Source: Fodinibius sp964490705 | Lineage (GTDB): Bacteria > Bacteroidota > Rhodothermia > Balneolales > Balneolaceae | Assembly (NCBI GenBank): GCA_964490705.1 | Contig: CAZBCG010000001.1 | Coordinates: 434,001 to 498,000 of the forward strand | DNA: 64,000 bases | Direction of reading: 5' to 3' | Shown: one piece after another, positions 37,199 through 46,448 of the stretch | Numbering within the stretch: the stretch's first letter is position 1 | How the letters are laid out: every line of letters starts with the position of its first letter | Notes under the pieces: model-generated | What the model was told of the DNA's origin: nothing | The model's input: the letters and a program-made list of their open reading frames with translations, nothing else | Databases searched by the model: none | Made by a program: the position numbers and the translations under genes

Positions 37199-40100
37199 TT
37201 ACTTAATTAGCGTCATGGGGATGGTTTGGGATCCCTGGTCGGTTTTGAGTCGGAGAAAATAGACTCCGCTACTCAAGTTATCGGCATTAAACGGAATGAA
37301 GTGAGAACCCGCCTCAAACTCTCGGTCTGCCACTACCCGCACTTTTCTTCCCAGGGTATTATAGACTGTCAGCGAAGCGTTTGTTGCTTGCTGGAGGTCG
37401 AGTCGAAGTTGGGTATCATCACGGAAAGGGTTGGGATAGTTTTGGAAAAGTTGGGTTTCGGGTGGAACGTCATCAGATTTGGCCGTTCCGGTATTTGAAA
37501 CAGCAAATAAATTGCGCGATCGGGCTTCAGCAATTTGGTTGCGCAGCTCGTTTACATCATCCCCAAAAACATACACAAAGCCAATTGTTACTTGTGCTCC
37601 CGGATTTATGGTGTAGGGCCCCGAAGCGATGACGGAGGATACATCGGTACCACTTACTTCGGTACGTACTGTTTCTGATTTTAATGCACTACTTTTTTCG
37701 CTGTCAGTAAACCCATCGTACAGCCCAAAGGTTAAGGAGTCTGCCTGACTTTCTAAGGTATTGTCGATGGCTAATGCCCCGGATAATGGGCCTAAGTGAG
37801 CAACGGCCACAACCGGCTGCGTACTCCCGGAGGTGGCATCGGAAAGATATAGCACACTGTCTGCTTGGCTGTATGATGCATTATTATTGCCGGGATTTCC
37901 TAAATCCCAGTCGTTAAACAGTCCGGCATAGACATCTTCTTTAACGACAAAAGAGGAGGGGTTCTGGATCGTATATTTGACGAATACCACATTGCTGAGG
38001 GTAGGTTCATCAAAAGCAAATGTTTCGAGATCAATAATAGTCTGGTTTGCCGTATCGGTGTCGGTCACAAACCGGGCACTGCCTGTAACGCCATTGTTAG
38101 TAGGTACCGTGGCAAAAACCTGTTGGGGAATAAAGTCGCGGGACAAGTTACCAGAGGCACGGGTCGCATCAAATATTTGGCCATCAATTTCGAGAATCAG
38201 GCCTCCTTCGAATAGTAGATTATCTCCTTCTTGGTAACTACCGGTACCGTCTGGAGTTCGCGGGATAAACCCTACTCCGCCCGTTCCTGAAAAGGGATCA
38301 GTGAATCCAATAGTGCCTTCGGTACCGAAGGAGGTTTTTACATTATTCCCCGCAACAATATCGTAGGTTAGGTTGTCGTACTGTAGAATTCCAAAATCTT
38401 CGTAATCCTGGTTGTCATTTAAAAAATTAAGGCGCAGTGTTGGGGTTTGACTCAGATCGAAGTTGTCGGCAAGTGACAGCTCAAAAGAGACATTGACGGT
38501 ATCACCGTTGGCAATGCTTCCCAGCTGTTGTGTATTAATGCCCAGGTCAATGCCTACATCGGTAAGGGAGTTGATTCGCAGCTCCACCGGAGAAACGTCG
38601 TTGCCTACATTTGTTAAGGTAATATCAAGGAATCCGGGCTCACCCAGGGTGAGTTTGTTGCCGTCGCCATCTACAAAATCTCGTGAAACAATTTTGAGGC
38701 CCGGCAGATTTGTATCGAGGGCACGGAACGCATCAATAGAACCATGACCGAGCCTATTGTTGTATTCTTCGGGATTTACATCATCAATAAAGGTAGCCGA
38801 TGCCCGAATTTGTCTGCTGATTCGTTCGGAAGACCAATTGGGATGAATGGCTTTGACCAGCCCGGCCAAACCACTTACCACAGGTGTAGCCATAGAAGTG
38901 CCGGATTTGCTGACCAGGTTTTCTCCGGATGAGGTGCTGAGGATATCGGTGCCCGTGGCCAATACATCGAGACGGTAGCCGTAGTTTGAGTAAGAGGCGG
39001 CTGATCCATTTGTTTGCACCGACCCCACGGCCAGCACTTTGTCGTATCCCGATGGAAAGCCAACTTCGTTTACTCCCGCATTGCCAGATGCAGCAATCAC
39101 GAGCGCCCCCATTTCGGTAGCGAGATTAACGATATCTTGCTCGGCCTGTGAAGCTCCACTCCCGCCCCAGCTGCAGTTGATAATATCGGCTCCATTTTGA
39201 GCAGCATAGACAATGCCGTCAAATCCGAAACCTATTGATCGTGACTCATCGGTGTCGGGGGTGCTGGGATCATCGGGGATACCCCCCGTTTTTACGGGCA
39301 TGTAAGTAACATTAAATCCGGCGCCGGCAACTGCGGTTCCATTGTCTGTTTCCGCAGCAGAAATGCCGGCAACGTGTGTGCCGTGGTCGGTGCCATCTTC
39401 TATAGGATTATTGTTCTGTGTTATAGGGTCGCTTACACCGCCAGAAGCCCAGAAATCCCAACCATACAGATCATCCGTAAAGTTATTGTTGTCGGCATCC
39501 ACATCGTCCATGAACGAGGAATCGTTGTGCAGGGCATCTTCAAGCGTAATTTGGCCGTCGCTATTATAGTCCTGCCCGTTTTGTTGCAGATACTCATAAA
39601 TTTCGGTTGATGTAATATCGCCGTCCGCGTTTTGATCAACTTGGGGCTGCAGGGTTGGCGGTACCTCATCCTGATTGATCCACATATTGTCATCTAAATC
39701 GGGGTGTGTATAGTTGACGCCGCCATCATTAATGGCAATGACAACATCCCGAGAACCCTGACTGAGGTCCCACGCATCCGTAAAATTGTGTGCATCGATA
39801 AATTTTTCGAGCTCCGGATCATCAGGGGTGTAGCTCATTGTGCGCAGATACTTTGGTTCGGCATACTCCACGCCGGGCATCCGGCTGATTTTTGCAGCTA
39901 GCATTTCCGGATTGATATCACGGCTAAAAACCACTTCGCGAATGCGCAGCACATCATCCGCCGAGGGGTATCGTTGCTGTTGAAGGGATTGCCGCAATTT
40001 CTCGGACAACAATGGCCGGTTTTCGCGAACGCTATTACGATAAAGGATCTTCTGTACAGCAGAACGGGGATCGATCTTCGACCGGGATTTAATCTGCTGC

Positions 40101-40228
40101 AGTTTTTGATCCGGGGCGTATTTGATAATCAAGCGGTCGGGGAAATAATCAGCTTGCTGACCGAAAGAGGTAATTGGTGAGGCAAAAAATAGACAAAGTA
40201 CAAAAGCAACGAGTAGCTTTTTAATCAT
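37199..40228 (-). CDS. secreted S8 (subtilisin-like) peptidase with EF-hand insertion and T9SS tail
   Basis: A 1009-residue exported protease. A signal peptide (LLVAFVLCLFFASPITSFGQ) and inhibitor-like propeptide (about 25-130) precede the catalytic domain with D168 (AINDGGVNYTHPDL), H282 (DHGTHVAG), oxyanion N351 (INCSWGG) and S445 (GTSMATP). Between D168 and H282 lie two EF-hand loops, 198-209 (DQNADGDITSTE) and 220-231 (DYNSDGQITLED). Further beta-rich domains follow (about 510-910). The C-terminal ~85 residues (LFQNYPNPFRDDTQL...YNTLGRKV...LSSGVYFLRL) are a type IX secretion sorting domain, so the enzyme is probably released or attached to the cell surface. Confidence 0.93.
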   Translation of the reverse strand: MIKKLLVAFVLCLFFASPITSFGQQADYFPDRLIIKYAPDQKLQQIKSRSKIDPRSAVQKILYRNSVRENRPLLSEKLRQSLQQQRYPSADDVLRIREVVFSRDINPEMLAAKISRMPGVEYAEPKYLRTMSYTPDDPELEKFIDAHNFTDAWDLSQGSRDVVIAINDGGVNYTHPDLDDNMWINQDEVPPTLQPQVDQNADGDITSTEIYEYLQQNGQDYNSDGQITLEDALHNDSSFMDDVDADNNNFTDDLYGWDFWASGGVSDPITQNNNPIEDGTDHGTHVAGISAAETDNGTAVAGAGFNVTYMPVKTGGIPDDPSTPDTDESRSIGFGFDGIVYAAQNGADIINCSWGGSGASQAEQDIVNLATEMGALVIAASGNAGVNEVGFPSGYDKVLAVGSVQTNGSAASYSNYGYRLDVLATGTDILSTSSGENLVSKSGTSMATPVVSGLAGLVKAIHPNWSSERISRQIRASATFIDDVNPEEYNNRLGHGSIDAFRALDTNLPGLKIVSRDFVDGDGNKLTLGEPGFLDITLTNVGNDVSPVELRINSLTDVGIDLGINTQQLGSIANGDTVNVSFELSLADNFDLSQTPTLRLNFLNDNQDYEDFGILQYDNLTYDIVAGNNVKTSFGTEGTIGFTDPFSGTGGVGFIPRTPDGTGSYQEGDNLLFEGGLILEIDGQIFDATRASGNLSRDFIPQQVFATVPTNNGVTGSARFVTDTDTANQTIIDLETFAFDEPTLSNVVFVKYTIQNPSSFVVKEDVYAGLFNDWDLGNPGNNNASYSQADSVLYLSDATSGSTQPVVAVAHLGPLSGALAIDNTLESQADSLTFGLYDGFTDSEKSSALKSETVRTEVSGTDVSSVIASGPYTINPGAQVTIGFVYVFGDDVNELRNQIAEARSRNLFAVSNTGTAKSDDVPPETQLFQNYPNPFRDDTQLRLDLQQATNASLTVYNTLGRKVRVVADREFEAGSHFIPFNADNLSSGVYFLRLKTDQGSQTIPMTLIK

Positions 40229-40343
40229 AAAATGGGGGTTGCGGTGAGAATAAAAGACTGTTAAATCTGAAAAGAAGTAATATTCAAAATCGCTTAGAGA
40301 AACTAGTATATTATTTTATTCAACATTTATCCAACCTCCTATT

Positions 40344-40489
40344 ATGGCAGATCATACCTCAAATGGACCCCCCGTTAATCGCACTTTCTTGGGCAAGTGA
40401 CTGGTAAAAAGCTGAAAATTAATCCGAAGAAAGAGGGAGCAGTTATCGACGTTAAGCAACCGGATCCTTTTCCCGAACACAAGTCATAA
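40344..40489 (+). pseudogene. possible frameshifted small gene
   Basis: From ATG at 40344 the frame reads MADHTSNGPPVNRTFLGK then stops. One base later the next frame continues without stop as LGQVTGKKLKINPK...DVKQPDPFPEHKS to TAA at 40487-40489. FLG is readable in both frames at TTTCTTGGG, and adding one G there would give one 48-residue basic protein. That suggests a one-base deletion (or a base-calling error) in a small gene. It lies in the 400-base gap between the divergent subtilase and barrel genes. No family was recognised. Confidence 0.35.
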
Positions 40490-40636
40490 TATTCAGTTAA
40501 GGAGCCATCCGAAAAATCAAAATGTTTCGGCAACAAAATTGATTTGCGTCAGTTATTGTAACTGTACAAATTATTCGGCAATTTTACAGGCCTTTGAAAC
40601 GCTTTTCTAATCGAATTTAGCAACAAATTTACGCAC

Positions 40637-41305
40637 ATGATTAAGCAAGTATTAGATTCGCTTTGTACTTATTTGGGGATGGCGGCCGGCGCCATACTCC
40701 TGATCGGAATTATTTCTCAACCGGTAGCCGCGCAAACCACTGCCCCGGAATCTGCCGATAAATTTGAATCGCTGCGCTCTGATGTGGGCATTCACGGACT
40801 CACCGTAAACCTGCACCAGCTTGGTAATGTAACATACAAGGGGAGCAGAGATTCTCTCCGTTATTATGACAGTTCTGAGCTGGAGTTCGTCTATCGCAAC
40901 GTGCGGATGATGTTTCAGCGGCTGGGTGTGGGATATCAAGTGGTAACGAGTTTTTATACCGGTGGTGATGGTAATGGATTTGGTGTCGGCAGTTGGGGCG
41001 CAGGTCCTATTGTTCGGGCTTATCCATTCAGGAGTGATCAGGTGCAGCCCTATGTACAGCTGAATTCGCTGTTTGGCAAAGATCTGGGCGTCGGCAAACT
41101 GGCCAATACCCGGAACGTTGCGGATGGATTTCGGATTCGTCTTGGTGCCAAAGCGGGAGTTGCCGTTCGTCTTACGAACAAAATTGGATTATTTGCCGAA
41201 GCGGGCTATGAATGGGAGAGCAGCCGATTTTTCCGGGCTGATGCTCGTGCCTTCCAGGCCAATATTGGCATTGATCTTTACTTGTTTGAATATCTGATTA
41301 AGTAG
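40637..41305 (+). CDS. outer-membrane beta-barrel family protein, unknown function
   Basis: A 222-residue exported protein. The N-terminal hydrophobic stretch (MAAGAILLIGIISQPVAAQ) is a signal peptide. The mature part is strand-rich with alternating hydrophobic residues and aromatic girdles (LEFVYRNVRMMFQRLGVGYQVV, GPIVRAYPF, AGYEWESSRFF, FQANIGIDLYLFEYL), consistent with a small eight-stranded barrel like porin-family or OmpW-like proteins. No specific family could be named. It ends 9 bases before the convergent sugar dehydrogenase gene. Confidence 0.7.
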   Translation: MIKQVLDSLCTYLGMAAGAILLIGIISQPVAAQTTAPESADKFESLRSDVGIHGLTVNLHQLGNVTYKGSRDSLRYYDSSELEFVYRNVRMMFQRLGVGYQVVTSFYTGGDGNGFGVGSWGAGPIVRAYPFRSDQVQPYVQLNSLFGKDLGVGKLANTRNVADGFRIRLGAKAGVAVRLTNKIGLFAEAGYEWESSRFFRADARAFQANIGIDLYLFEYLIK

Positions 41306-41314
41306 CAAGATCTG

Positions 41315-42523
41315 TTAATCAGCAGGCATCTCCTCCAGCTGATAGATTGAGCCGTCAAAGCTGCAGATATAGAGTTCATTATTGGCATCAACTCCAAATG
41401 ATGAGATCGAAAGATCGGTATTGATGAGCTCTTCGTTTTGGGGATTTTCAGGATCTGAGTTGTCCAGCGCCCAGATGCGTCCGGTACCGAAATCGGCATA
41501 AATATAGAGTCCCGTGAGACTGCTGAGAGCAGAACCCCGATACACATATCCGCCGGTAACAGAGACGCCCAAATCTCGATCGTATTCCCAAACGGGAAGG
41601 GTAAGTCCGGACTGGTCGCAGTCGCTGGGTGGTTCGTAGCAGTGGGTACCTTCCATGATATTCCAGCCATAATTATTGCCCGCTTCGATGATATCGATTT
41701 CTTCGTAGCTGTTTTGCCCCACATCACCGGCCCAAAGCCGACCGTTTTCGGCATCGAAGCTGAATCGCCACGGGTTGCGCAATCCATAGGCAAAAATTTC
41801 TTCACGATAGTCTTGGCTGTTCCCCGCATAGGGATTGTCATCCGGGATACCATAATTCTGCCCGTTTTCCTGGCTATCTACATCAATGCGCAGAATACTG
41901 CCTAGCAAGGTACTGCGATTTTGGCCATTATCTTGCGGATCTCCACCGGAACCACCGTCGCCTACCGCAATATACAGGTAATCGTCGGGACCAAAGGCCA
42001 AATGTCCGCCGTTGTGATTGTCATAAGGCTGAGAAAAACTCAAAATTTCTGTCTCGCTGGATGCATCCGCTTGATCAGCATTTTGCCCGGAAACCTGGAA
42101 GCGTGAAATGACGGTGCGCGATGGATTGGAGGCCGTATAATTCACATAAAAATAGCCATTGCTTTCGTAATTGGGATGAAAAGCAAGCCCCAGCAATCCC
42201 TCTTCATTACCACCGTCATCCACTTGGTTTTGGATGTCCAAAAATATTGAAGCTTCACTAGTAGATTCCTCATTATCAAACACCCGGATGGTACCTTGCT
42301 GCTCAACGACAAATAAGCGACTACTGCCATCCCCGGGATGCGTCAATGTCACCGGGCGATTGAATGACAGATTGGGAAAGGCCTCTACGGTTTGATAAGT
42401 AAATTCTTCGGTTGGCGGGTTTTCGCCGTTACCATCGCCATTTCCATCAGGGTCAGAAGGACCGCTGCTGCTCGAGCATGCGGCAGAAAAAAGAAGTGCA
42501 AAGCAAAAAATAAATAATCGCAT
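41315..42523 (-). CDS. PQQ-dependent sugar dehydrogenase-like lipoprotein
   Basis: A 402-residue exported beta-propeller of the soluble glucose / aldose sugar dehydrogenase type (GSDH). A short lipoprotein signal (LFIFCFALLFSAACSS) is followed by an acidic G/D/N linker. Propeller motifs include NRPVTLTHPGDGSSRLFVVEQQG, GLLGLAFHPNYESNGYFYVNYT, NHNGGHLAFGPDDYLYIAVGDGG, YGLRNPWRFSFD and DVGQNSYEEIDII. The His in NHNGGHLAFGPD matches the catalytic base region of the family. It would oxidise sugars on the outer side of the membrane with PQQ; some relatives do not bind PQQ, and no PQQ synthesis genes are here. Confidence 0.87.
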   Translation of the reverse strand: MRLFIFCFALLFSAACSSSSGPSDPDGNGDGNGENPPTEEFTYQTVEAFPNLSFNRPVTLTHPGDGSSRLFVVEQQGTIRVFDNEESTSEASIFLDIQNQVDDGGNEEGLLGLAFHPNYESNGYFYVNYTASNPSRTVISRFQVSGQNADQADASSETEILSFSQPYDNHNGGHLAFGPDDYLYIAVGDGGSGGDPQDNGQNRSTLLGSILRIDVDSQENGQNYGIPDDNPYAGNSQDYREEIFAYGLRNPWRFSFDAENGRLWAGDVGQNSYEEIDIIEAGNNYGWNIMEGTHCYEPPSDCDQSGLTLPVWEYDRDLGVSVTGGYVYRGSALSSLTGLYIYADFGTGRIWALDNSDPENPQNEELINTDLSISSFGVDANNELYICSFDGSIYQLEEMPAD

Positions 42524-42618
42524 AACCGGATGGATTGCAGGTTAAAAGTTCCAATCCAATTATAGCATCAATCGGATGCGGAAGTTCCTTTGGCAAGTAT
42601 CTAAGAAGATTAAACGCA

Positions 42619-42657
42619 ATGAGTGACAAGTCCATTTCATAGGTGCTTGTCACTCAT
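42619..42657 (-). terminator. hairpin downstream of the gamma-glutamyltransferase gene
   Basis: A perfect 12-bp inverted repeat, ATGAGTGACAAG (42619-42630) / CTTGTCACTCAT (42646-42657), with a 15-nt loop. It lies between the ggt stop codon and the sugar dehydrogenase start on the minus strand. No good T run follows, so it may be an imperfect terminator or an operator. Confidence 0.4.
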
Positions 42658-42693
42658 CACGCAATGCTAAATTTAATAGAATGCCCCCTATAA

Positions 42694-44424
42694 TCAGTAT
42701 CCCGCAGCCTGACCGTCTTTGCGCGATTCCGAAGCGCCGTAATAGACGCCTTCTTCGTGATCCCACATGATTGCCTGATATCCACCGTAGCCGCCTACGT
42801 CAAAAGCGACATCATGCCCGCGCTTCATTAGTTCACGAACCGTTTTGTAGGAATACCCCGACTCGAGATTAAGCGTGCCGCCGTCTTGTAGATAAGCATC
42901 AGCCGCATCAGTGGGAGATGTCGATCCGGTATGTCGCCAGCGAGCAGCATCTCCGGCTTCCTGCAGATTCATCCCAAAGTCGATCATGTTGGTGATAATC
43001 TGCGTATGTCCCTGCGGCTGCATGCCGCCGCCCATTACGCCAAAGCTCATAAACGGTTTGCCGTCCTTCATCACAAAAGCGGGGATGATGGTGTGGAAGG
43101 GACGCTTGCCCGGCTCATAGACGTTGGCATGATCTTTATCCATCGAAAAGAGTTCGCCGCGATCCTGGAATACAAATCCAGTACTGGGAACTACGATCCC
43201 CGATCCCATGCCGCGATAATTACTCTGGATCAGCGATACCATATTGCCCTCTTTGTCGGCAGTGGTCAGGTAAATGGTGTCGCCCTCTTGGAGTTTTGAC
43301 ATGCCGGGTTTTACATTACTGGAAGCGTAATCTCTGATTTGTTCGGCACGTTTTTTGGCGTATTCTTTGGAGATTAATTTCTGTACGGGTACGTCGGCAA
43401 ACTCCATATCCGCATAGAATTTAGCGCGGTCCTCGAAGGCCAGTTTTTTGGCTTCAGTCATTGTATGGAGCGCTTCCATGCTGCCGTAGCCCATGGCACT
43501 GAGATCAAATTCTTCGAGAATTTGCAGCATCTGCAGCGCGGCAATACCCTGTCCGTTGGGCGGTAGCTCATACACATCATAGCCGCGGTAGTTTACCGAT
43601 ACGGGATCGACCCAGGTTGAGGTATGCTGCTCAAAATCCTTCTTGCGCAGGTAGCCGCCGTTTTCGCGCATAAAGGCGTCAATCTTTTTGGCAATTTCGC
43701 CTTCGTAAAAGGCATCGCGTCCTTTTTGGGCCAGCAGTTCATAGGTATTCGCCAGCTCAGGTCGCTTCATAATTTCACCTTTTTCAGGCGCTTCTCCATT
43801 CATCGTCATCTCTTCTTTAAATGCCCCGGGGCGGTCGTTGTGGATACGGGCACCGATATCCCAGTAGAAAGCGATAAGCTCGCTGACGGGGAATCCTTCG
43901 CGGGCATATTTTATGGATGGGTTTAGAATTTTATCCATCGACATGCTGCCTAATTTGTTGTGCAACTGGAACCAGCCATCCACGGCGCCGGGCACCGAAA
44001 TGGGAAGCACGCCGTAGGCAGGAATGCCGTCGCCGTCGCGTTCTTCAATCTCTTTTTTCATCTGTTTATAAGAGAGTCCCAGGGGTGAGCGTCCGCTGGC
44101 ATTGAGTCCATACAGCTTTTGATCTTCGGCGGACCATACAATCGCAAACAGATCACCGCCGATTCCACTGCCGGTGGGTTCCATAAGTCCCAGTGCGGCG
44201 TTGGCGGCAATGGCGGCATCAATGGCATTACCCCCGTTTTTGAGGATATCGAGGCCGATTTGTGTAGCTAATGGCTGACTGGTAGCAACCATCCCATTTT
44301 GGCCAATCACCTCAGATCGCGTGGCGAAAGGTTCGCCGGTTACGCGATCGGCCTGGGCTTGCAGGGAGAAATCAGCAAAAAATAGGAGAACAACAAATCC
44401 AACAATAGAAACAACTTTTCTCAT
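42694..44424 (-). CDS. ggt: gamma-glutamyltransferase
   Basis: A 576-residue exported Ntn-hydrolase. A signal peptide (VVSIVGFVVLLFFADFSLQAQA) is followed by the large subunit. The processing and nucleophile threonine is predicted at T383 in GDTIYLTTADKEGN, by spacing to the conserved DKxGN. GSGIGGD (85-91) and the C-terminal FGVMGGGMQPQGH are also present. The precursor self-cleaves before the threonine and transfers or hydrolyses gamma-glutamyl groups from glutathione and related peptides in the periplasm. It is a single gene with a hairpin downstream. Confidence 0.93.
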   Translation of the reverse strand: MRKVVSIVGFVVLLFFADFSLQAQADRVTGEPFATRSEVIGQNGMVATSQPLATQIGLDILKNGGNAIDAAIAANAALGLMEPTGSGIGGDLFAIVWSAEDQKLYGLNASGRSPLGLSYKQMKKEIEERDGDGIPAYGVLPISVPGAVDGWFQLHNKLGSMSMDKILNPSIKYAREGFPVSELIAFYWDIGARIHNDRPGAFKEEMTMNGEAPEKGEIMKRPELANTYELLAQKGRDAFYEGEIAKKIDAFMRENGGYLRKKDFEQHTSTWVDPVSVNYRGYDVYELPPNGQGIAALQMLQILEEFDLSAMGYGSMEALHTMTEAKKLAFEDRAKFYADMEFADVPVQKLISKEYAKKRAEQIRDYASSNVKPGMSKLQEGDTIYLTTADKEGNMVSLIQSNYRGMGSGIVVPSTGFVFQDRGELFSMDKDHANVYEPGKRPFHTIIPAFVMKDGKPFMSFGVMGGGMQPQGHTQIITNMIDFGMNLQEAGDAARWRHTGSTSPTDAADAYLQDGGTLNLESGYSYKTVRELMKRGHDVAFDVGGYGGYQAIMWDHEEGVYYGASESRKDGQAAGY

Positions 44425-44469
44425 AGCGTAGAAAATTTATTTAGAATGCACTTTTACTATAAGAAAAAT

Positions 44470-44545
44470 TGAACTCTTTTGATGTAAAAAGGGGAAAAGG
44501 GAGAAATGGGAAAACGGAGAAGGGGAAAGGCGTAAAGGTTGGGAA
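44470..44545. repeat. purine-rich low-complexity tract
   Basis: About 60 bases almost free of pyrimidines on the plus strand, built from variations of GGGAAAA / GGAGAAA. It lies between the ggt start and the 3' end of the upstream-strand membrane protein gene. No coding content. Confidence 0.5.
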
Positions 44546-44546
44546 G

Positions 44547-45005
44547 TTAATTGATATTCAAATCGTCGTGGGGACGTTTGAGAGAATCCGGCAGATCCTG
44601 ATCGTCTTCGCGAAGGCGCTCGATATATTTTGCACGCTTGACTACGCCCCGACGAATACCAAAATAGGTGCCCAGAAAAGCCGAAAAAATCGTAGTTAAA
44701 GCGAAAAAAGTTTGCGCTTCTCCAAGTCCTACGTCTTTGGTGTAAATCCAAAAGATGGTGGGCAGGATCGTAAAAAATGCCATCAGGTAGCAGATCCAGC
44801 TGACATTCATTGCTTTCATCATAAATCGGCGGCTGAACCCAAAGTTGAGATTCAGGTAGATCAGCCCGAATCCAAATAAAAACAGGTAGCCGGTGGACCC
44901 TTCTCTGGCAACGTATTGGATGAAGTTGTGTGATAGCAGAATGATGGCCAGGCCAAAGACGATAGAGCCGGATACAAAAGCAAAAGTTCGCTGCCAGTTA
45001 ATCAT
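44547..45005 (-). CDS. four-helix integral membrane protein of unknown function
   Basis: A 152-residue protein with four hydrophobic segments (about 8-27, 38-56, 66-90, 98-116) and a basic then acidic cytoplasmic tail (KRAKYIERLREDDQDLPDSL). No family was recognised. It follows the EnvC-like gene by about 80 bases on the same strand and may be the last member of the TPR - DUF4292 - EnvC-like operon. Confidence 0.65.
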   Translation of the reverse strand: MINWQRTFAFVSGSIVFGLAIILLSHNFIQYVAREGSTGYLFLFGFGLIYLNLNFGFSRRFMMKAMNVSWICYLMAFFTILPTIFWIYTKDVGLGEAQTFFALTTIFSAFLGTYFGIRRGVVKRAKYIERLREDDQDLPDSLKRPHDDLNIN

Positions 45006-45086
45006 GCTGAAAATGAAGTTAAAACGTTAAATAATTGCTGTTGCATTGTGATACTGAAAATACCAGTAATTAAGGACTAAAACCCG

Positions 45087-46448
45087 TTAGTAGGTGCTTG
45101 ATACGGCATCTGATTGCAGCCAGTTTTCAGGATCCACATTGTCGTTATTTTCGCGAATCATGAAGAAGAGACTTTCACCCTTGGGAGAGTTTTCATCACC
45201 GGCCAGTCCAATGATATCGCCCTGCTGTAGAATATCATTTTTGCGCACCATTACTTGACTTAAGTTTCCATATGCTGTGATGAAGCGGCCGTGTTTAACT
45301 AATACTACATCACCGTAGCTAGGAAAGGGGCGGATAGCGAACGCATAACCAGGGTGCACCACGCGCACCGAAGCTTTCGAGTCGGTAACGATTTCAATCC
45401 CCAGGTTGGGTGTTTCAGTGCCGTAAATGGGATGCCTTTTTTTCCCAAAATGCTCCGATACCGTTCGACTGTCCACCGGCCAGGGAAGCCGTCCTTTGTT
45501 TTGTGCAAACTGTTTTTCGATCTGCTTAAGGCGTTCCGAATCCATGAAGTTGCCTTTGTCAACAGGCTCAGAATATTTGGCAACCTCCTTAGCCCGTTTG
45601 GTTTCATCTTTAATTTCTTTTGCCGCTTCTAGCTTGCGCTTGCGTTCCTCCTCGAGTCGCGCCAACCGGGCTTCCTGTGCTTTACGAATCTCTTTCTCTT
45701 CTTCGATAAGCTTCGAAAGCGTACTGTTAAGTTCTTCTTTTTGCTCCTGAATTTTTGTTAATTCCTGTTTGATTTGGTTCCGATTTTCGCGCAAAAGCGC
45801 AACATTTTTTTGCTGCTGCTCCTTCTTTTCGGCCAGCTGTGCTTTTTCCTGTTTTATTTCGGCCAGCACATCTTCATTTTTTGATCGCGCTTCGACGAGC
45901 TGTAGCTTTGTATCCTCCAGCTCTTTTTGCGCCTGCCGGATTTGTTTGGCTTGCTTTTCGCGATAGGTGTTAAATTTTTCGAGATAGTATGAACGCACCA
46001 GCATCTGGTTGATGGATGAGGACGAGAAAATGAGTGCCAGTTGCGACGTACGCCCGTGTTTGTACAGATAGTCAAGTGTCTCTTTATAATTTTCAATCAG
46101 CGTTTTTAACTCTTCCCGCTTTTGCTCAAGCGCATTGGTGGTGACGTCAATTTCTTGTTCAATCTGAGACTGCTCGTCCTGCAGTTTATTCAGCTTTTGA
46201 TCCTGTAGTGCAATCAGGTTTTTGAGATTCTGATACTTTTCGTGGAGTGCTTCATATTTTTTCCCCGCTAGTTGCAGTCGCTCTTCATACTTCTGGATCT
46301 GCTCGTTGAGCTGCTCAATCTCGGCCCGGGTGCTTTTTTGTTTTTCGATGACCTTCGATCGCATCTGTTGATAGTCTTGCCCGTAGGCGCCGACAGCCCC
46401 CACCAACAGGCCAACAAATAATGTTATGGAAAGAAAGCGAATATTCAT
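45087..46448 (-). CDS. EnvC-like murein hydrolase activator (coiled coil plus degenerate LytM/M23)
   Basis: A 453-residue periplasmic protein. A signal peptide (SITLFVGLLVGAVGAYGQ) is followed by a very long coiled coil (about 25-290) and a C-terminal LytM/M23 domain (about 320-445). The zinc ligands are missing: GIEI stands where HxGxD is usual, AYGNL replaces YxHL, and LFFMIR replaces LHFEIR. So it should be non-catalytic, like E. coli EnvC, which activates amidases at division sites. Its start overlaps the DUF4292 gene's stop by one base. Confidence 0.87.
   Translation of the reverse strand: MNIRFLSITLFVGLLVGAVGAYGQDYQQMRSKVIEKQKSTRAEIEQLNEQIQKYEERLQLAGKKYEALHEKYQNLKNLIALQDQKLNKLQDEQSQIEQEIDVTTNALEQKREELKTLIENYKETLDYLYKHGRTSQLALIFSSSSINQMLVRSYYLEKFNTYREKQAKQIRQAQKELEDTKLQLVEARSKNEDVLAEIKQEKAQLAEKKEQQQKNVALLRENRNQIKQELTKIQEQKEELNSTLSKLIEEEKEIRKAQEARLARLEEERKRKLEAAKEIKDETKRAKEVAKYSEPVDKGNFMDSERLKQIEKQFAQNKGRLPWPVDSRTVSEHFGKKRHPIYGTETPNLGIEIVTDSKASVRVVHPGYAFAIRPFPSYGDVVLVKHGRFITAYGNLSQVMVRKNDILQQGDIIGLAGDENSPKGESLFFMIRENNDNVDPENWLQSDAVSSTY

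Noticed and set aside
45087..46448. Active M23 endopeptidase
   Set aside because: All three zinc-ligand motifs are altered, so an activator role is more likely.
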